Source: Gemmatimonadota bacterium (GTDB lineage Bacteria > Gemmatimonadota > Gemmatimonadetes > Palauibacterales > KS3-K002). Taken from it: a stretch of DNA of 40,412 nt. Position numbers and translations under genes: made by a program. Each line of letters opens with the position of its first letter. Within the stretch, counting starts at the first letter, position 1. The notes under the pieces were generated by a model, which was not told where the DNA came from, ran no database searches, and worked only from the letters and a program-made list of their open reading frames with translations. This document shows, one piece after another, positions 19,879-27,950 of this stretch. The stretch is taken from contig CP070722.1 of the NCBI GenBank assembly GCA_020350785.1, forward strand, positions 1,345,396 through 1,385,807. Reading direction: 5' to 3'.

Positions 19879-19952
19879 ATCGAGCGCGACGGCCCGCGCC
19901 GGGGCGATTCTCGCGTGTTCAGTCAGAAGCGCTACTCGAGTCTGTCGTGCTT

Positions 19953-20753
19953 CTAGTCCAACATTCCCGCGCTGGGGCTGGACGGAACAGCCTGCTCACG
20001 TCTCGGCATGCGGCCCGCCAGGTACGCGTGCCGACCGGCTTCCGTGGCGTACCTCATCGCGACCGCCATGCGCACCGGATCCTTCGCCTCAGCGATCGCC
20101 GTGTTCATCAAGATCCCGTCGACCCCTTGCTCCATCGTCACACAGGCGTCTGAGGCTGTACCCACCCCCGCATCCACGATCACAGGCACTTGGATCCGGC
20201 TCTTGATCAGACGGATGCTATACGGATTGAGAAGTCCCAATCCGCTGCCGATGGGAGACGCCAGGGGCATCACCGCCGAGACCCCGGCGTCCTCCAGCTT
20301 CAGCGCGGTGATGAGATCCTCGTTCGTATAGGCGAGCACCTTGAAACCCTCTCCAACCAGCGTTCGGGCGGCCGCGAGCAAGCCCTCCACATCCGGTAGT
20401 AGCGTCTCCTGGTCGCCGATGACTTCGAGCTTTATCCAGTCGCTAAAGCCCGCGGCGCGCCCGAGGCGCGCGTAGCGAACCGCATCTTCGGCCGAGTAAC
20501 AGCCGGCGGTATTCGGCAAGAGCGACAACTTCTCCTGATCGAGGTGATAGAGTATACCCTCTTCCTTGGTTCGATCGAGATCGACGCGGCGCACCGCGAC
20601 CGTGACGATCTCCGCTCCGGAGGCGGTGATCGCCTCGACCATCGTCTCGTTGTCCTTGTACTTACCCGTTCCGAGTATCAGGCGCGAACGGAACTGACGG
20701 CCCGCTATCTTTAAAGGTTCGTCCAGCCTCGGCCTTCCAGTGGACACGGCCAT
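19953..20753 (-). CDS. thiG: Thiazole synthase
   Basis: ThiG forms the thiazole phosphate moiety of thiamine from deoxyxylulose phosphate, dehydroglycine and the ThiS thiocarboxylate. The TIM-barrel protein of 266 residues carries the Schiff-base lysine K108 in WIKLEVIGD, and the conserved [11 protein letters not shown] and [17 protein letters not shown] segments. The C-terminal half has [17 protein letters not shown] and [14 protein letters not shown], typical of the family. An AGGAGGT site precedes the ATG at 20753 by about 8 bases, a strong start. The gene follows thiS after 58 bases and belongs to the small thiazole cluster inserted between fmt and rsmB. Confidence 0.97.
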   Translation of the reverse strand: MAVSTGRPRLDEPLKIAGRQFRSRLILGTGKYKDNETMVEAITASGAEIVTVAVRRVDLDRTKEEGILYHLDQEKLSLLPNTAGCYSAEDAVRYARLGRAAGFSDWIKLEVIGDQETLLPDVEGLLAAARTLVGEGFKVLAYTNEDLITALKLEDAGVSAVMPLASPIGSGLGLLNPYSIRLIKSRIQVPVIVDAGVGTASDACVTMEQGVDGILMNTAIAEAKDPVRMAVAMRYATEAGRHAYLAGRMPRREQAVPSSPSAGMLD

Positions 20754-20811
20754 CAGAATCTACCTCCTGCTCTCTCGATCCTCGCAGGTGCACTCCGCGC
20801 CGGCCCGCTCC

Positions 20812-21039
20812 TCAACCGCCACCGACGAAATGCACCAACTCGATGATGTCCCCCGGCCTCACGGCGACCTCTCCATAGTCCCCGCGACGCACGATCTCCT
20901 TGTTTCGCTCGACCACCACCAACCGCTCGTGGAGGTCGAGATGCGCCAGCAAGCCCCGCAAGGTCAAACCCGCCGGCACCTGACGCTCATCTCCGTTGAG
21001 CCTTATCGTGATCGTCTCTTGATCCGCTTCCCTGCTCAT
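20812..21039 (-). CDS. thiS: Sulfur-carrier protein ThiS
   Basis: ThiS is a small ubiquitin-like protein whose C-terminal glycine is adenylated and then thiocarboxylated to deliver sulfur to ThiG. The 75-residue product ends in VHFVGGG, giving the required C-terminal Gly-Gly, and has the family pattern LRGLLAHLDL with VVVERNKEIV and GDIIELVHFVGGG. The gene starts five bases after the tenI-like gene ends and is followed by thiG. The adenylating enzyme ThiF and the glycine oxidase ThiO or lyase ThiH needed for dehydroglycine are not in this window. Confidence 0.93.
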   Translation of the reverse strand: MSREADQETITIRLNGDERQVPAGLTLRGLLAHLDLHERLVVVERNKEIVRRGDYGEVAVRPGDIIELVHFVGGG

Positions 21040-21044
21040 GATGC

Positions 21045-21743
21045 TCAGCGCCGCCTCAGCTCATTGACCGGAAGCGCCGCCTCCAAAGCATCCAAGTATC
21101 GGCGCACCTCCGCAGCTTGATCAGACGATCCCCAGACCCCGCTGAGAACAGCGATGCCCCAGGCGCCGGCCTCGATCAAGCTGAGAACTCTATTCGCACT
21201 TATACCCCCGATCGCCACAATCGGTCGTCCGCCGGCGGCCGCCTCCCTCACCGCTGACGCACCCAGCGGACGCCGTCCCGGGTGTGAGGCGCTCGCGTAC
21301 ACGCTACCCAACAGGGCGACATCGGCCCCCTCACCCAGCCGCGCTACCGCCTCGCCAACGCTGTGCACCGAATATCCAATCCTGCAATCCTCACCCAGAA
21401 GGCGGCGAGCGACCCCGGGTGATAGGCTGCGAGTTCCGAGCTGCACGCCCTGGGCCCGGCTGACGACCGCCAGGTCGACACGATCGTTGATCCACAGTTG
21501 CGAGCCGGTCTCGGCGCAGACCGCCTTCAGTTGCTGCGCCAACCGCAGCAGCTCGCGGCCCGCGATCTCGTGAGCGCGAAGTTGCAGCGCCAGGCGGTTA
21601 CCACCGGCCGCAAGGGCGGCGGCCGCGCGGTCAGCGAACCCCGGATCCCCTACGACGGCCGCGTTGGTTACCAGAAAGAGGCGCGGGAGGGGGAGCTTCA
21701 GCAGAACTTCACGCCTTTCTCGATTCCGCGACCGCGTATCCAC
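21045..21743 (-). CDS. tenI: ThiE/TenI-superfamily protein, TenI-like thiazole tautomerase
   Basis: This 232-residue TIM-barrel protein belongs to the thiamine-phosphate synthase/TenI superfamily. Several features match Bacillus TenI better than ThiE: SVHS in the His-containing loop (IGYSVHSVGEAV), a GSVYASASHPGRRPLG loop where ThiE has the pyrophosphate-binding FPTxTK, and VQLGTRSLSP where ThiE has a metal-binding acidic residue. TenI catalyses tautomerisation of the thiazole product of ThiG, and its gene adjoins thiS-thiG in Bacillus, as here. The GTG at 21743 overlaps fmt by 46 bases and is the only canonical start near the N-terminus. A bifunctional or true ThiE role is possible, and the assignment rests on remembered family alignments. 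Confidence 0.75.
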   Translation of the reverse strand: MDTRSRNRERREVLLKLPLPRLFLVTNAAVVGDPGFADRAAAALAAGGNRLALQLRAHEIAGRELLRLAQQLKAVCAETGSQLWINDRVDLAVVSRAQGVQLGTRSLSPGVARRLLGEDCRIGYSVHSVGEAVARLGEGADVALLGSVYASASHPGRRPLGASAVREAAAGGRPIVAIGGISANRVLSLIEAGAWGIAVLSGVWGSSDQAAEVRRYLDALEAALPVNELRRR

Positions 21744-22630
21744 TCTACGGCCTTCATTCGGCGCCTGCCGGCCGGCTTGACTTCGCCGATGCGCAGCGTA
21801 CCGGAACCCGTCGCCACCTCGAGGCCGGCCCGCGAATCGGCGCGAACCACGACGCCGGGTTCAGCGGCGACCGACTCTGGCATGACCTGCGGCTGGAAGA
21901 CTTGAACACGCAGGCCGCCGACTTCCCCCCACGCCCCCGGTGATGGGTCGGTGCCCCGGATCCAGCGGTCGAGCTCGAGCGCCGGCCGCGTCCACTCGAT
22001 CTTCGCATCCCCCGGACCGAGCTTAGGCGCGTAGGTCGCCGCCTCGTCGTCTTGCGGTTCCTCCCTGGCCTTATCCAGTTCGATCAACCGCAGTGCCTCT
22101 ATCAGCGTCTTCGCCCCAAGCTGCGCCAGCTGCGTTTCGAGCTGCCCGGCCGTCATCTCCGACCCGATCTTGCACGGCGCGCGCAGAATCACCGGTCCGG
22201 CATCCATAGCCTCGACCATTCTCATGACACTCACGCCCGTCTCGGTGTAGCCGCGAATGATCGCCCAGTTCACGGGCGCGGCACCCCGCAGTTCCGGGAG
22301 AAGCGAGGCGTGTACGTTTATCGAACCGAGGCGCGGCAGGTTCAGGACCTCCAGACGCAGAATATGGCCGTAGGCGGCGACGACAGAGATTTCGGGGGTT
22401 AGCCGACGCAGAGCCTCGAGAAACTCATCGCCACGAGGCTTGTCAGGCTGGAGGACCGGGATTCCCGCTTCCTCCGCCGTCGCCCGCACCGGCGGCGGCC
22501 GCGTCTTTCGACCCCGACCCGCGGGTCTATCTGGCTGGGTGACGACTCCAACGACCCGGCGATCGCTGTCCAGCAGGGCCCGTAGCGTCGTGTCCGCGAA
22601 CTGGGGTGTCCCCCAGAACACGATCCTCAC
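21698..22630 (-). CDS. fmt: Methionyl-tRNA formyltransferase
   Basis: Fmt formylates initiator Met-tRNA using 10-formyl-tetrahydrofolate. The 310-residue protein starts RIVFWGTPQFADTTL, has the catalytic NVHASLLPELRGAAPVNWA region and the C-terminal tRNA-binding domain (APKLGPGDAKIEWTRPALEL). I chose the GTG at 22630 because it overlaps the def stop as GTGA, follows a GGAGG site by about nine bases, and begins the protein where the family does. The upstream ATG/GTG at 22663 would only add a leader inside def. Coupled def-fmt translation pairs the enzymes that add and remove the formyl group. Confidence 0.95.
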   Translation of the reverse strand: MRIVFWGTPQFADTTLRALLDSDRRVVGVVTQPDRPAGRGRKTRPPPVRATAEEAGIPVLQPDKPRGDEFLEALRRLTPEISVVAAYGHILRLEVLNLPRLGSINVHASLLPELRGAAPVNWAIIRGYTETGVSVMRMVEAMDAGPVILRAPCKIGSEMTAGQLETQLAQLGAKTLIEALRLIELDKAREEPQDDEAATYAPKLGPGDAKIEWTRPALELDRWIRGTDPSPGAWGEVGGLRVQVFQPQVMPESVAAEPGVVVRADSRAGLEVATGSGTLRIGEVKPAGRRRMKAVEWIRGRGIEKGVKFC

Positions 22631-23130
22631 CGCTGCTTCGCCTCCTTCTGCAGCTTCTTCCACTTGCCGAGTAGGAGTTTGCGCTTGAACGGGGAAAGCC
22701 GATCGATGAACAGGACTCCGTCGACGTGATCGATCTCATGCTGAATGCAGCGCGCCAACAGGTCGGTCGCCTCGATGCGGATGGGCCGCCCATCCACATC
22801 GAGACCCTCGATCAAGATGCGCGCAGAGCGCTCGACCTCACCGGTGATACCTGGTATGCTGAGGCACCCTTCCTCGCCGGACTCGAATCCGTCCTGCTCG
22901 ATGATCTTGGGGTTGACCACCACGCGCGGCTCAAGCTCAGGGTCGCGGACATCCATCACGAACATGCGCTTCGCAATGCCTACCTGAGGAGCTGCGAGCC
23001 CGATACCGTCGGACGCGTACATCGTCTCGAACATGTCTTCGGCAAGGGTCTTGAGCTCATCGTCGAATGCAACCACCTCGTCCGCCGCCTGCCGGAGCAC
23101 CGGGTCGCCCAGCAGTCTGATATCCAGTAT
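22627..23130 (-). CDS. def: Peptide deformylase, probably with a non-canonical start codon
   Basis: Peptide deformylase removes the formyl group from nascent proteins using a bound metal. Motif 1 is GIGLAAPQVG, motif 2 EEGCLS and motif 3 QHEIDHVDG; the metal ligands are the Cys of motif 2 and the two His of motif 3. The first canonical start (GTG 23100) gives 157 residues and would remove the conserved N-terminus. The codons just upstream encode ILDIRLLGDPVLRQ, a normal deformylase start. ATA at 23130 lies 8 bases after a GGAGGAG site and gives 167 residues; ATA at 23136 overlaps the yajC stop as ATAG. CTG at 23127 is another option. The gene follows yajC and precedes fmt. Confidence 0.93.
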   Translation of the reverse strand: MLDIRLLGDPVLRQAADEVVAFDDELKTLAEDMFETMYASDGIGLAAPQVGIAKRMFVMDVRDPELEPRVVVNPKIIEQDGFESGEEGCLSIPGITGEVERSARILIEGLDVDGRPIRIEATDLLARCIQHEIDHVDGVLFIDRLSPFKRKLLLGKWKKLQKEAKQR

Positions 23131-23132
23131 GC

Positions 23133-23447
23133 CTATGACTCCTCCTCGCTGCCGGCAGCCAGCTTTCGCGCCACCTTGTCTCTCTCAACCACCAGGCGCG
23201 TGTCCTCAGCCGTCTTGATAGTCAAGCGGTCATCCTTGACGTGCACGATGCGACCGACGATGCCGCCGATCGTGCTCACCTCATCGCCGCGCCGCAGGCT
23301 CTTGACCATCTCTTGGTGACGCTTTTGCTGCTGGCGCTGCGGCCTTATCAACAAGAAATAGAAAATGCCGATGAACGCAAACAGCATGATCAGCGTGCCG
23401 GTAGCTCCACCACCCTGCTCCGCGGGTACAAATATTAGTGCCAGCAA
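23133..23447 (-). CDS. yajC: Preprotein translocase subunit YajC
   Basis: YajC associates with SecDF in the Sec translocase. The 104-residue protein has one N-terminal membrane helix (about 19-36, LIMLFAFIGIFYFLLIRPQ) and the conserved motif RPQRQQQKRHQEMVKSLRRGDEVSTIGGIVG (given here as family pattern: basic stretch, then GDEV and GGI.G). It lies 16 bases after tgt, in the widespread queA-tgt-yajC order. The genes usually next, secD and secF, are not present; def-fmt follows instead. Its stop TAG at 23133-23135 overlaps a possible ATA start of def. Confidence 0.93.
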   Translation of the reverse strand: MLALIFVPAEQGGGATGTLIMLFAFIGIFYFLLIRPQRQQQKRHQEMVKSLRRGDEVSTIGGIVGRIVHVKDDRLTIKTAEDTRLVVERDKVARKLAAGSEEES

Positions 23448-23463
23448 GTTACTTACCTCAGCG

Positions 23464-24636
23464 CTAAGCGGTTCCGTAGTTCGCCAACCAGCTCTCCACC
23501 CAGCCGTGCAAGCGGCCCGCCTCGATCGCGGCGCGCGCCTGCCGCATCAGGTCCGTGAGAAAATAGAGGTTATGAATCGACAATACGCGCAAACCCAATA
23601 GCTCGCCAGAAACGAAGAGATGGCGAACGTAGGCTCGGCTGTATTTGCGGCACGCCCAACAGCCGCAGCCCGGCTCGATAGGCGAATCATCATCCCGCCA
23701 GGCCGCCACCTTCACGTTCAGTGGGCCCAACGAAGTGAATGCCGTTCCGTTCCTGCCGTTGCGCGTCGGCGCAACACAGTCGAACAGGTCGTAGCCCAGG
23801 CGTATCGCCTCGAGTAGACCGGTCGGATACCCGACCCCCATCAAGTAGCGGACACCCTCCTGCGGCAGGCTCGATCCCAGCTCGGCAAGCACCTCGTACA
23901 TCTGCTCCTTCGGCTCACCCACCGACAGTCCACCCACACCATAGCCCGCCCAGCTGCGCAACGAGCGGGCCCCCTCGACCGACTCACGCCGCAGATCCAA
24001 GTAAGTGCCGCCCTGGATGACCGGAAGCAGCACCTGGCCGCTGCCGTCTGGCGTGAGTCGCTCGAAGTGCTCGACGCACCGCGCAAGCCAGCGCTGGGTT
24101 CGCTGCATCGCTCGCCCCGCCGCATCTCGATCCACCCTGCCGGGCGGGCACTCGTCGAACGCCATTATGACATCCGCCCCCAACGCTCGCTCGATCTCCA
24201 TGACCAGCTCCGGGGTGATGAAATGGCGCGAGCCGTCGATATGGCTTTGAAACCAGACCCCCTCGTCTGTCACTTCGTTGATCCTGGCTAGCGAGAAGAC
24301 CTGATAGCCGCCGGAATCGGTCAGGATCGGGCGGCTCCAGTCCATGAAGCGGTTGAGGCCACCCAACTGCCGGATCTGCTCGTGACCGGGCCGCAAGTAG
24401 AGATGATAGGCGTTCGCCAGCAGCATCTCCGCACCAAGCTCAACCAGCTCTTCAGGCGACACCCCCTTGACCGTCCCTTGCGTCCCCACCGGCAGGAAGG
24501 CAGGCGTACGCACGCGCCCATGCGCCAGGTGCAAAGTTCCGGCTCGGGCGGCACCGTCTTGAGCCTGGAGCGCGAAGCGGCCTGGCGCGTCTTGGCTCCG
24601 CTGCTCCCCCGCTGCCAGGTCAGCTACTCCGCTCAC
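23464..24636 (-). CDS. tgt: Queuine tRNA-ribosyltransferase
   Basis: Tgt exchanges guanine 34 of GUN tRNAs for preQ1, a step in queuosine synthesis. The 390-residue TIM-barrel protein has ILTDSGGYQVFSL with the general acid/base Asp, the substrate region MAFDECPPG, the nucleophile Asp in LFDCVAPTRNGRNG, and a zinc site built from GCGCWACRKYSRAYVRHLF with a downstream His in SIHNLYF. The start is the ATG at 24636, overlapping queA by 4 bases (ATGA). The product's N-terminal 25 residues vary in the family. It acts with QueA, encoded immediately upstream. Confidence 0.97.
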   Translation of the reverse strand: MSGVADLAAGEQRSQDAPGRFALQAQDGAARAGTLHLAHGRVRTPAFLPVGTQGTVKGVSPEELVELGAEMLLANAYHLYLRPGHEQIRQLGGLNRFMDWSRPILTDSGGYQVFSLARINEVTDEGVWFQSHIDGSRHFITPELVMEIERALGADVIMAFDECPPGRVDRDAAGRAMQRTQRWLARCVEHFERLTPDGSGQVLLPVIQGGTYLDLRRESVEGARSLRSWAGYGVGGLSVGEPKEQMYEVLAELGSSLPQEGVRYLMGVGYPTGLLEAIRLGYDLFDCVAPTRNGRNGTAFTSLGPLNVKVAAWRDDDSPIEPGCGCWACRKYSRAYVRHLFVSGELLGLRVLSIHNLYFLTDLMRQARAAIEAGRLHGWVESWLANYGTA

Positions 24637-25724
24637 ATCACCACCATCGCGTCACCATACGAGTAGAACCGATAGCGGCGCTCCAGCGCGTGTCTGTACG
24701 CCGCCATCGTCCGCTCGTAGCCGGCAAACGCGGCCACCAGCATCAAAAGCGTCGACCTGGGCAGATGAAAGTTCGTGATCAGGCGATCGACGATGCGGAA
24801 GCGATAGCCCGGCCGAATGAAAAGGTCGGTCATTCCGGCGCCTGGCTCAACCACTCCGTTTCCACCCGCCACGGTCTCCAATGTCCGCACGGTCGTCGTG
24901 CCCGCCGCCCACACGGCACCACCGGCAGCCCGGCAGCGGTTGATCGTGGCGGCGGCGACCGCGCTAACTCGGTACGATTCAGCGTCGAGTCGGTGCCGGG
25001 CGGGATCGCTCTCCTCGACCGGCCGAAAGGTGCCCGGCCCCACGTGCAGCGTGATCCGCGCGATCTCAACGCCCCGCGACTCCAAGGCCTCGAGCACGCG
25101 TCGGGTGAAATGCAGGCCGGCCGTCGGCGCGGCGACGCTACCGCTCTCGGCGGCGTACACCGTTTGGTAGCGCACCTGATCGTCCTCGTCGTCGCTTCGC
25201 CGTATGTAGGGCGGAAGCGGCACTCGCCCATAGCGAAAGACCGCTTCCAGTGGCGGCAAGGGAGTCTGAAGGGCGACTAGCCGCGCCCCTCCCTCACACG
25301 ACTCCTCAATCAGCACTTCGAGGGAGTCGGCGACGCGGACCACGCGACCTGGTTTGAGCTTACCACCCGGCCGTACCAGTGCGCGCCAGCGCCGCTTCTC
25401 GCCGTCCACGGGCTGGAGAAGCAGGACCTCCGCCTCGGCGCCGCTCGGCTTGCGGCCGAGGAGCCGCGCCGGGAAGACTCGCGTGTCGTTCAGCACCAGC
25501 ACATCACCCGGGTCGATCAGCGACACCAGATCACGGAAGTACCGATCATCGAGAGAGGAAGCCGCGCGCCTGACCAGCAAGAGTCGGCTCGCGTCCCGCT
25601 CGGCGAGTGGCCGCTGGGCGATCAGGCCCTCGTCCAGCGGATAATCGAAATCCTCGGTGCGTAAGTCGACGGCCGGCCGGCCGAGGTCCGCCGTCGGGGA
25701 GACGGTCGTGGGGAACTCAGACAT
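24633..25724 (-). CDS. queA: S-adenosylmethionine:tRNA ribosyltransferase-isomerase
   Basis: QueA converts preQ1-tRNA to epoxyqueuosine-tRNA using the ribosyl part of SAM. The sequence has the typical start region [20 protein letters not shown], the central [16 protein letters not shown], the [17 protein letters not shown] segment, VGPGTFRPV and the C-terminal [20 protein letters not shown] chose the ATG at 25724, which overlaps the ruvB stop by 8 bases and gives 363 residues, close to E. coli QueA. The longer reading from 25838 lies mostly inside ruvB and adds an unrelated leader. The gene is part of the ruv-que-tgt unit. Confidence 0.96.
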   Translation of the reverse strand: MSEFPTTVSPTADLGRPAVDLRTEDFDYPLDEGLIAQRPLAERDASRLLLVRRAASSLDDRYFRDLVSLIDPGDVLVLNDTRVFPARLLGRKPSGAEAEVLLLQPVDGEKRRWRALVRPGGKLKPGRVVRVADSLEVLIEESCEGGARLVALQTPLPPLEAVFRYGRVPLPPYIRRSDDEDDQVRYQTVYAAESGSVAAPTAGLHFTRRVLEALESRGVEIARITLHVGPGTFRPVEESDPARHRLDAESYRVSAVAAATINRCRAAGGAVWAAGTTTVRTLETVAGGNGVVEPGAGMTDLFIRPGYRFRIVDRLITNFHLPRSTLLMLVAAFAGYERTMAAYRHALERRYRFYSYGDAMVVM

Positions 25725-26754
25725 CCGTGAATAGCCGGCCTTGTTGTTCGCCGGAATCCGCCGGCGGCTCGTATCCGAACCGCTGGTAGGCTTTGGGAGT
25801 GGCCACGCGCCCCCGAGCGGTTCTTTGCAGCAAGCCATTTTGGATCAGGTAGGGCTCGTAGACCTCCTCGAGCGTGTCCGGCTCCTCGCCCAGAGCCACG
25901 GCCAGACTGGACAGGCCAACGGGGCCCCCGCTGAAATCCTCGATGATCAGCCTGAGCATTCGCGCATCCATTTGCTCGAGACCGTACTCATCGACGTTCA
26001 GCATTTCCAGCGCTGCCTCCGCCACCGGCCGCGTGATTACCCCATCGGCCTTCACTTCCGCGTAATCGCGGACCCGGCGCAGCAGGCGGTTCGCGATCCG
26101 CGGCGTGCCTCGCGACCGGCGTGCCATCTCTTCGGCGCCGGCCTCATCGACGGCGACGCCGATGATCCGGGCGGACCTCAGAACGATCTGCTTCAGCTCG
26201 GCGGTGGGATAGTATCCCAGGCGCTCGACGACCCCGAATCGCGCTCGCATCGGCGGGGTCAGCAAGCCGAACCTCGTGGTTGCGCCGATCAGCGTGAAGC
26301 GCTCCAACTTCATCGTGATCGTCTGGGCCTTCGGACCTTCGCCAAGGCGAATCTCGATTCGAAAGTCCTCCATCCCCGGGTAGAGGAACTCCTCGATCAG
26401 CGGCCGAAGACGATGGATCTCGTCGATGAACAGGACATCGCCCTCTTTCAAGTTCGTCAGCGTCGACACCAGATCACCGGGCCTCTCCAAAGCCGGGCCC
26501 GAGGTCGTCTTGATGTCGACCCCCAGCTCGTTGGCGATGAGCAACGCCAGCGTCGTCTTGCCCAGCCCGGGTGGGCCGTAGAAGAGCGTATGGTCGAGAG
26601 GTTCCTTTCGCTTGAGCGCCGCCTCGACATAGATCGACAGACTCTCCTTGACCTTCTCCTGGCCCACGAACTCGGACATACGCTGCGGACGCAGTGCCGC
26701 TTCGCTCATCCGCTCGCCGTCCAACGCCTTTGGCGTCGTGATCTCGGTCGTCAT
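25717..26754 (-). CDS. ruvB: Holliday junction DNA helicase RuvB
   Basis: RuvB is the AAA+ motor that drives branch migration of Holliday junctions on RuvA. The 345-residue protein contains the Walker A motif [11 protein letters not shown], Walker B with DEIHRL, the sensor region [20 protein letters not shown] and the C-terminal winged-helix part ending in [14 protein letters not shown]. The N-terminus [20 protein letters not shown] is canonical. The ATG at 26754 overlaps the ruvA stop by 4 bases and the 3' end overlaps queA by 8 bases, so expression is coupled throughout ruvC-ruvA-ruvB-queA. Confidence 0.98.
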   Translation of the reverse strand: MTTEITTPKALDGERMSEAALRPQRMSEFVGQEKVKESLSIYVEAALKRKEPLDHTLFYGPPGLGKTTLALLIANELGVDIKTTSGPALERPGDLVSTLTNLKEGDVLFIDEIHRLRPLIEEFLYPGMEDFRIEIRLGEGPKAQTITMKLERFTLIGATTRFGLLTPPMRARFGVVERLGYYPTAELKQIVLRSARIIGVAVDEAGAEEMARRSRGTPRIANRLLRRVRDYAEVKADGVITRPVAEAALEMLNVDEYGLEQMDARMLRLIIEDFSGGPVGLSSLAVALGEEPDTLEEVYEPYLIQNGLLQRTARGRVATPKAYQRFGYEPPADSGEQQGRLFTDV

Positions 26755-27344
26755 CGAATCCCCGCCAGCGCCTCTCTCACCAGGCTCTCGACATCCCGGT
26801 CGGCAGCATCCCGGTCCCTGAGCGCACTCCGGACCGCAGCCTCAGCCTCCGCCCTGCTGTAACCCAGGGCCTGCAGCGCTCCCACAGCCGATTCCAAAAG
26901 GCCCGTCTCCGGCGCGGCTACCACCGCCGCCGCCACCATGTCTTCCAGCTTGTCCCCCAGTTCCAGGGCGAGGCGCTCGGCTTTCTTCTTGCCAACGCCG
27001 CTGACGGTCTGGAGTCGCCCGAGGTCGCGACCCCGAATCGCCTCGACCAGCTGTGGCGCGCTCATCGCGCCCAGCAATGTGAGCGCCAGGCGCGGGCCGA
27101 CGCCCGACGCGGACTTCAGCCTGAGGAAAAGTTGGCGCTCCAGCTCACTCGGGAAGCCGTACAGGTCCATCCCGTCCTCCCGGCCGACCAACGCGGTGCG
27201 AAGCTCGACCTCGGACCCCAAGGCCGGCAACGTGCTCAACGCCGACGTCGGCACGAGCACCTCGTAGGTGGTGCCGCCGGGCGTCCTAATCTCGACACGG
27301 TCCGGATCCTTGTGGAGCAAGACTCCGTTCAACCGGCTAATCAA
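26751..27344 (-). CDS. ruvA: Holliday junction DNA helicase RuvA
   Basis: RuvA binds Holliday junctions as a tetramer and recruits RuvB. Its N-terminal OB domain begins [18 protein letters not shown], the middle region has helix-hairpin-helix motifs ([12 protein letters not shown] and [15 protein letters not shown]), and the C-terminal domain III ([14 protein letters not shown]) contacts RuvB. I chose the TTG at 27344 (197 residues): the family begins with MIxxLxG, and a GGGGAGG site stands about six to eight bases upstream. The GTG at 27365 would add seven residues. The TTG overlaps the ruvC stop by 8 bases. Confidence 0.96.
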   Translation of the reverse strand: MISRLNGVLLHKDPDRVEIRTPGGTTYEVLVPTSALSTLPALGSEVELRTALVGREDGMDLYGFPSELERQLFLRLKSASGVGPRLALTLLGAMSAPQLVEAIRGRDLGRLQTVSGVGKKKAERLALELGDKLEDMVAAAVVAAPETGLLESAVGALQALGYSRAEAEAAVRSALRDRDAADRDVESLVREALAGIR

Positions 27345-27858
27345 TCCCTTTCCTCCCCGCGCCACGGCCCTTGGAGGCAGCGGCGGTCAACCCGCTTTGG
27401 AAGAGGTGACACAAAGCCAGCGCCACCCCGTCGGCGGCATCTTCCGGCGCGGGGGGCTCGGCCAACGCCAGGTGCTTCTGCACCATCAGCGCCACCTGCC
27501 GCTTTCCCGCCCTTCCACTCCCCACCACGACGTTTTTTACCTCCGCCGGCGGGTATTCAGTCACCGACATGCCACGTCGCGCCGCGGCCAGCATCACGGC
27601 ACCTCGCGCCTGCCCCAGCTTCAGCGTCGTCTGGGCGTTGCGCCCATAGAAAACGCCCTCGACGCAGAGCACGTCGGGGCGCGTTCGCTCAATGACACCG
27701 TCCAGGCCCTCGAGTATCTCCAAGAGCCGCCTCGGAAGCGACCTGGAAGCCGGCCGAATGACACCACACTCGATGAGCACCGGCCGCCCACGATCGCCTC
27801 CGTCCACGACACCGTAGCCGGTGATGCGAGTTCCGGGGTCCACGCCTAGAACGATCAT
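27337..27858 (-). CDS. ruvC: Holliday junction resolvase RuvC
   Basis: RuvC is the endonuclease that resolves Holliday junctions. The 173-residue protein has the catalytic D7 in MIVLGVDPGTRITGYGV, the catalytic Glu in LCVEGVFYGRNAQT, and the C-terminal acidic pair in EDAADGVALALCH. The segment VTEYPPAEVKNVVVGSGRAGK is typical of the DNA-binding face. The ATG at 27858 begins the standard N-terminus. It follows yebC after 92 bases, where I see no convincing promoter or terminator, and overlaps ruvA by 8 bases. Confidence 0.97.
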   Translation of the reverse strand: MIVLGVDPGTRITGYGVVDGGDRGRPVLIECGVIRPASRSLPRRLLEILEGLDGVIERTRPDVLCVEGVFYGRNAQTTLKLGQARGAVMLAAARRGMSVTEYPPAEVKNVVVGSGRAGKRQVALMVQKHLALAEPPAPEDAADGVALALCHLFQSGLTAAASKGRGAGRKGID

Positions 27859-27950
27859 CTTGGCTTACGTGGCCCCCTCGTACCAGCCACTCGGGACCTG
27901 GCGCCGAACCGGGCGGTGCATGACACGCCGGACCGCTCTTCCGCCGCCCG

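Noticed and set aside
21744..22630. TPP riboswitch controlling the thiamine genes
   Set aside because: The region is fmt coding sequence and the tenI-like gene overlaps its end; no THI-box pattern was seen.
25741..26862. A 373-codon open frame on the plus strand opposite ruvB/ruvA
   Set aside because: It has no family motifs, is fully antisense to RuvB and RuvA, and long antisense frames are expected in GC-rich coding sequence.
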